From AVCC01 sp039920865 (GTDB taxonomy: Bacteria > Pseudomonadota > Gammaproteobacteria > Burkholderiales > Burkholderiaceae_D): a DNA stretch of 19,877 bases. The notes beneath the pieces are model-generated. The model was given only the letters and a program-made list of their open reading frames with translations, was not told where the DNA came from and searched no databases. The position numbers and the translations under genes are program-made. This document shows positions 19,811 through 19,877 of the stretch, piece by piece (positions within the stretch are counted from its first letter, which is position 1; every line of letters begins with the position of its first letter). The stretch spans positions 1 to 19,877 of the forward strand of contig JBDSCZ010000331.1 of assembly GCA_039920865.1 (NCBI GenBank), in the 5' to 3' direction.

Positions 19811-19877
19811 GCGGTACCTTTGCCGATTTCGGCATGCAGATCACGAACGGCGCCAAGGCCTACATGAAACAGCACGG
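19762..19877 (+). CDS. ABC-transporter solute-binding protein (branched-chain amino acid/aromatic acid type), fragment cut at both ends
   Basis: In the frame starting at 19762 the DNA reads VVAANNTIKIGVLAPMSGTF, then ADFGMQITNGAKAYMKQHG, up to the window edge. This is the mature N-terminus of a LivK-type periplasmic binding protein, right where a signal peptide should end. The signal peptide itself is missing: upstream in this frame are only a few residues (PAGQ) before the sequence becomes the thioesterase gene. There is no start codon or ribosome site for it, so it cannot be expressed as an exported protein as it stands. Paralogues in benzoate clusters serve aromatic-acid uptake. The gene continues past the window. 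Confidence 0.75.

Overview
The window looks like part of the chromosome of a facultatively anaerobic, aromatic-degrading betaproteobacterium of the Aromatoleum/Thauera/Azoarcus physiological type. The reasons are its moderately high G+C coding DNA with AT-rich gaps, a phenylglyoxylate dehydrogenase operon (padEFGHI), a korAB plus ferredoxin module of the kind that supplies electrons to benzoyl-CoA reductase, and an indolepyruvate/arylpyruvate ferredoxin oxidoreductase (iorAB). The genus cannot be fixed from the sequence alone. No rRNA, tRNA, CRISPR array or transposase gene was found.

Layout. (1) 2-1873 (+): 3' part of a Pat-type acyl-CoA synthetase/GNAT acetyltransferase gene cut by the window edge. 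(2) 1928-5334 (-): a 2[4Fe-4S] ferredoxin and korB-korA, encoding 2-oxoglutarate:ferredoxin oxidoreductase. (3) A 380-bp divergent control region. (4) 5715-12646 (+): one long operon with a sigma70-like promoter in front and a perfect 17-bp stem terminator behind. It encodes a FlK-type thioesterase, PadC-like four-cluster ferredoxin, PadD-like membrane anchor, and PadE, F, G, H and I. (5) 12957-16696 (+): iorA-iorB, preceded by a palindrome and 17-bp direct repeats. (6) 16847-18651 (+): a hemerythrin and a 12-helix membrane protein of NnrS-like appearance. (7) 18711-19160 (-): a MarR regulator. (8) 19481-19877 (+): the front of a 4-hydroxybenzoyl-CoA-type thioesterase that runs, out of frame, into the front of an ABC-transporter solute-binding protein.

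How it fits together (inference from known families). IorAB would convert arylpyruvates from phenylalanine and similar amino acids to arylacetyl-CoA. A PadBCD-type enzyme would oxidise phenylacetyl-CoA to phenylglyoxylate. PadEFGHI would convert phenylglyoxylate to benzoyl-CoA with NAD+. KorAB and the ferredoxin would return electrons from the TCA-type oxidation of 2-oxoglutarate to benzoyl-CoA reductase. Three structurally different 2-oxoacid oxidoreductases therefore sit within about 14 kb.

The most unusual points are: the catalytic molybdenum subunit PadB is absent although PadC and PadD are present, and a FlK-like thioesterase with an intact triad heads the operon; two GC-rich palindromic repeat elements sit at two consecutive ATGA stop/start overlaps of the pad operon, one flanked by a 17/18-nt duplication and the other adding codons to padF; blocks of sequence are shared at fixed spacing between the ferredoxin and hemerythrin upstream regions; and the thioesterase/solute-binding-protein junction at the right end looks like a deletion or an assembly chimera.
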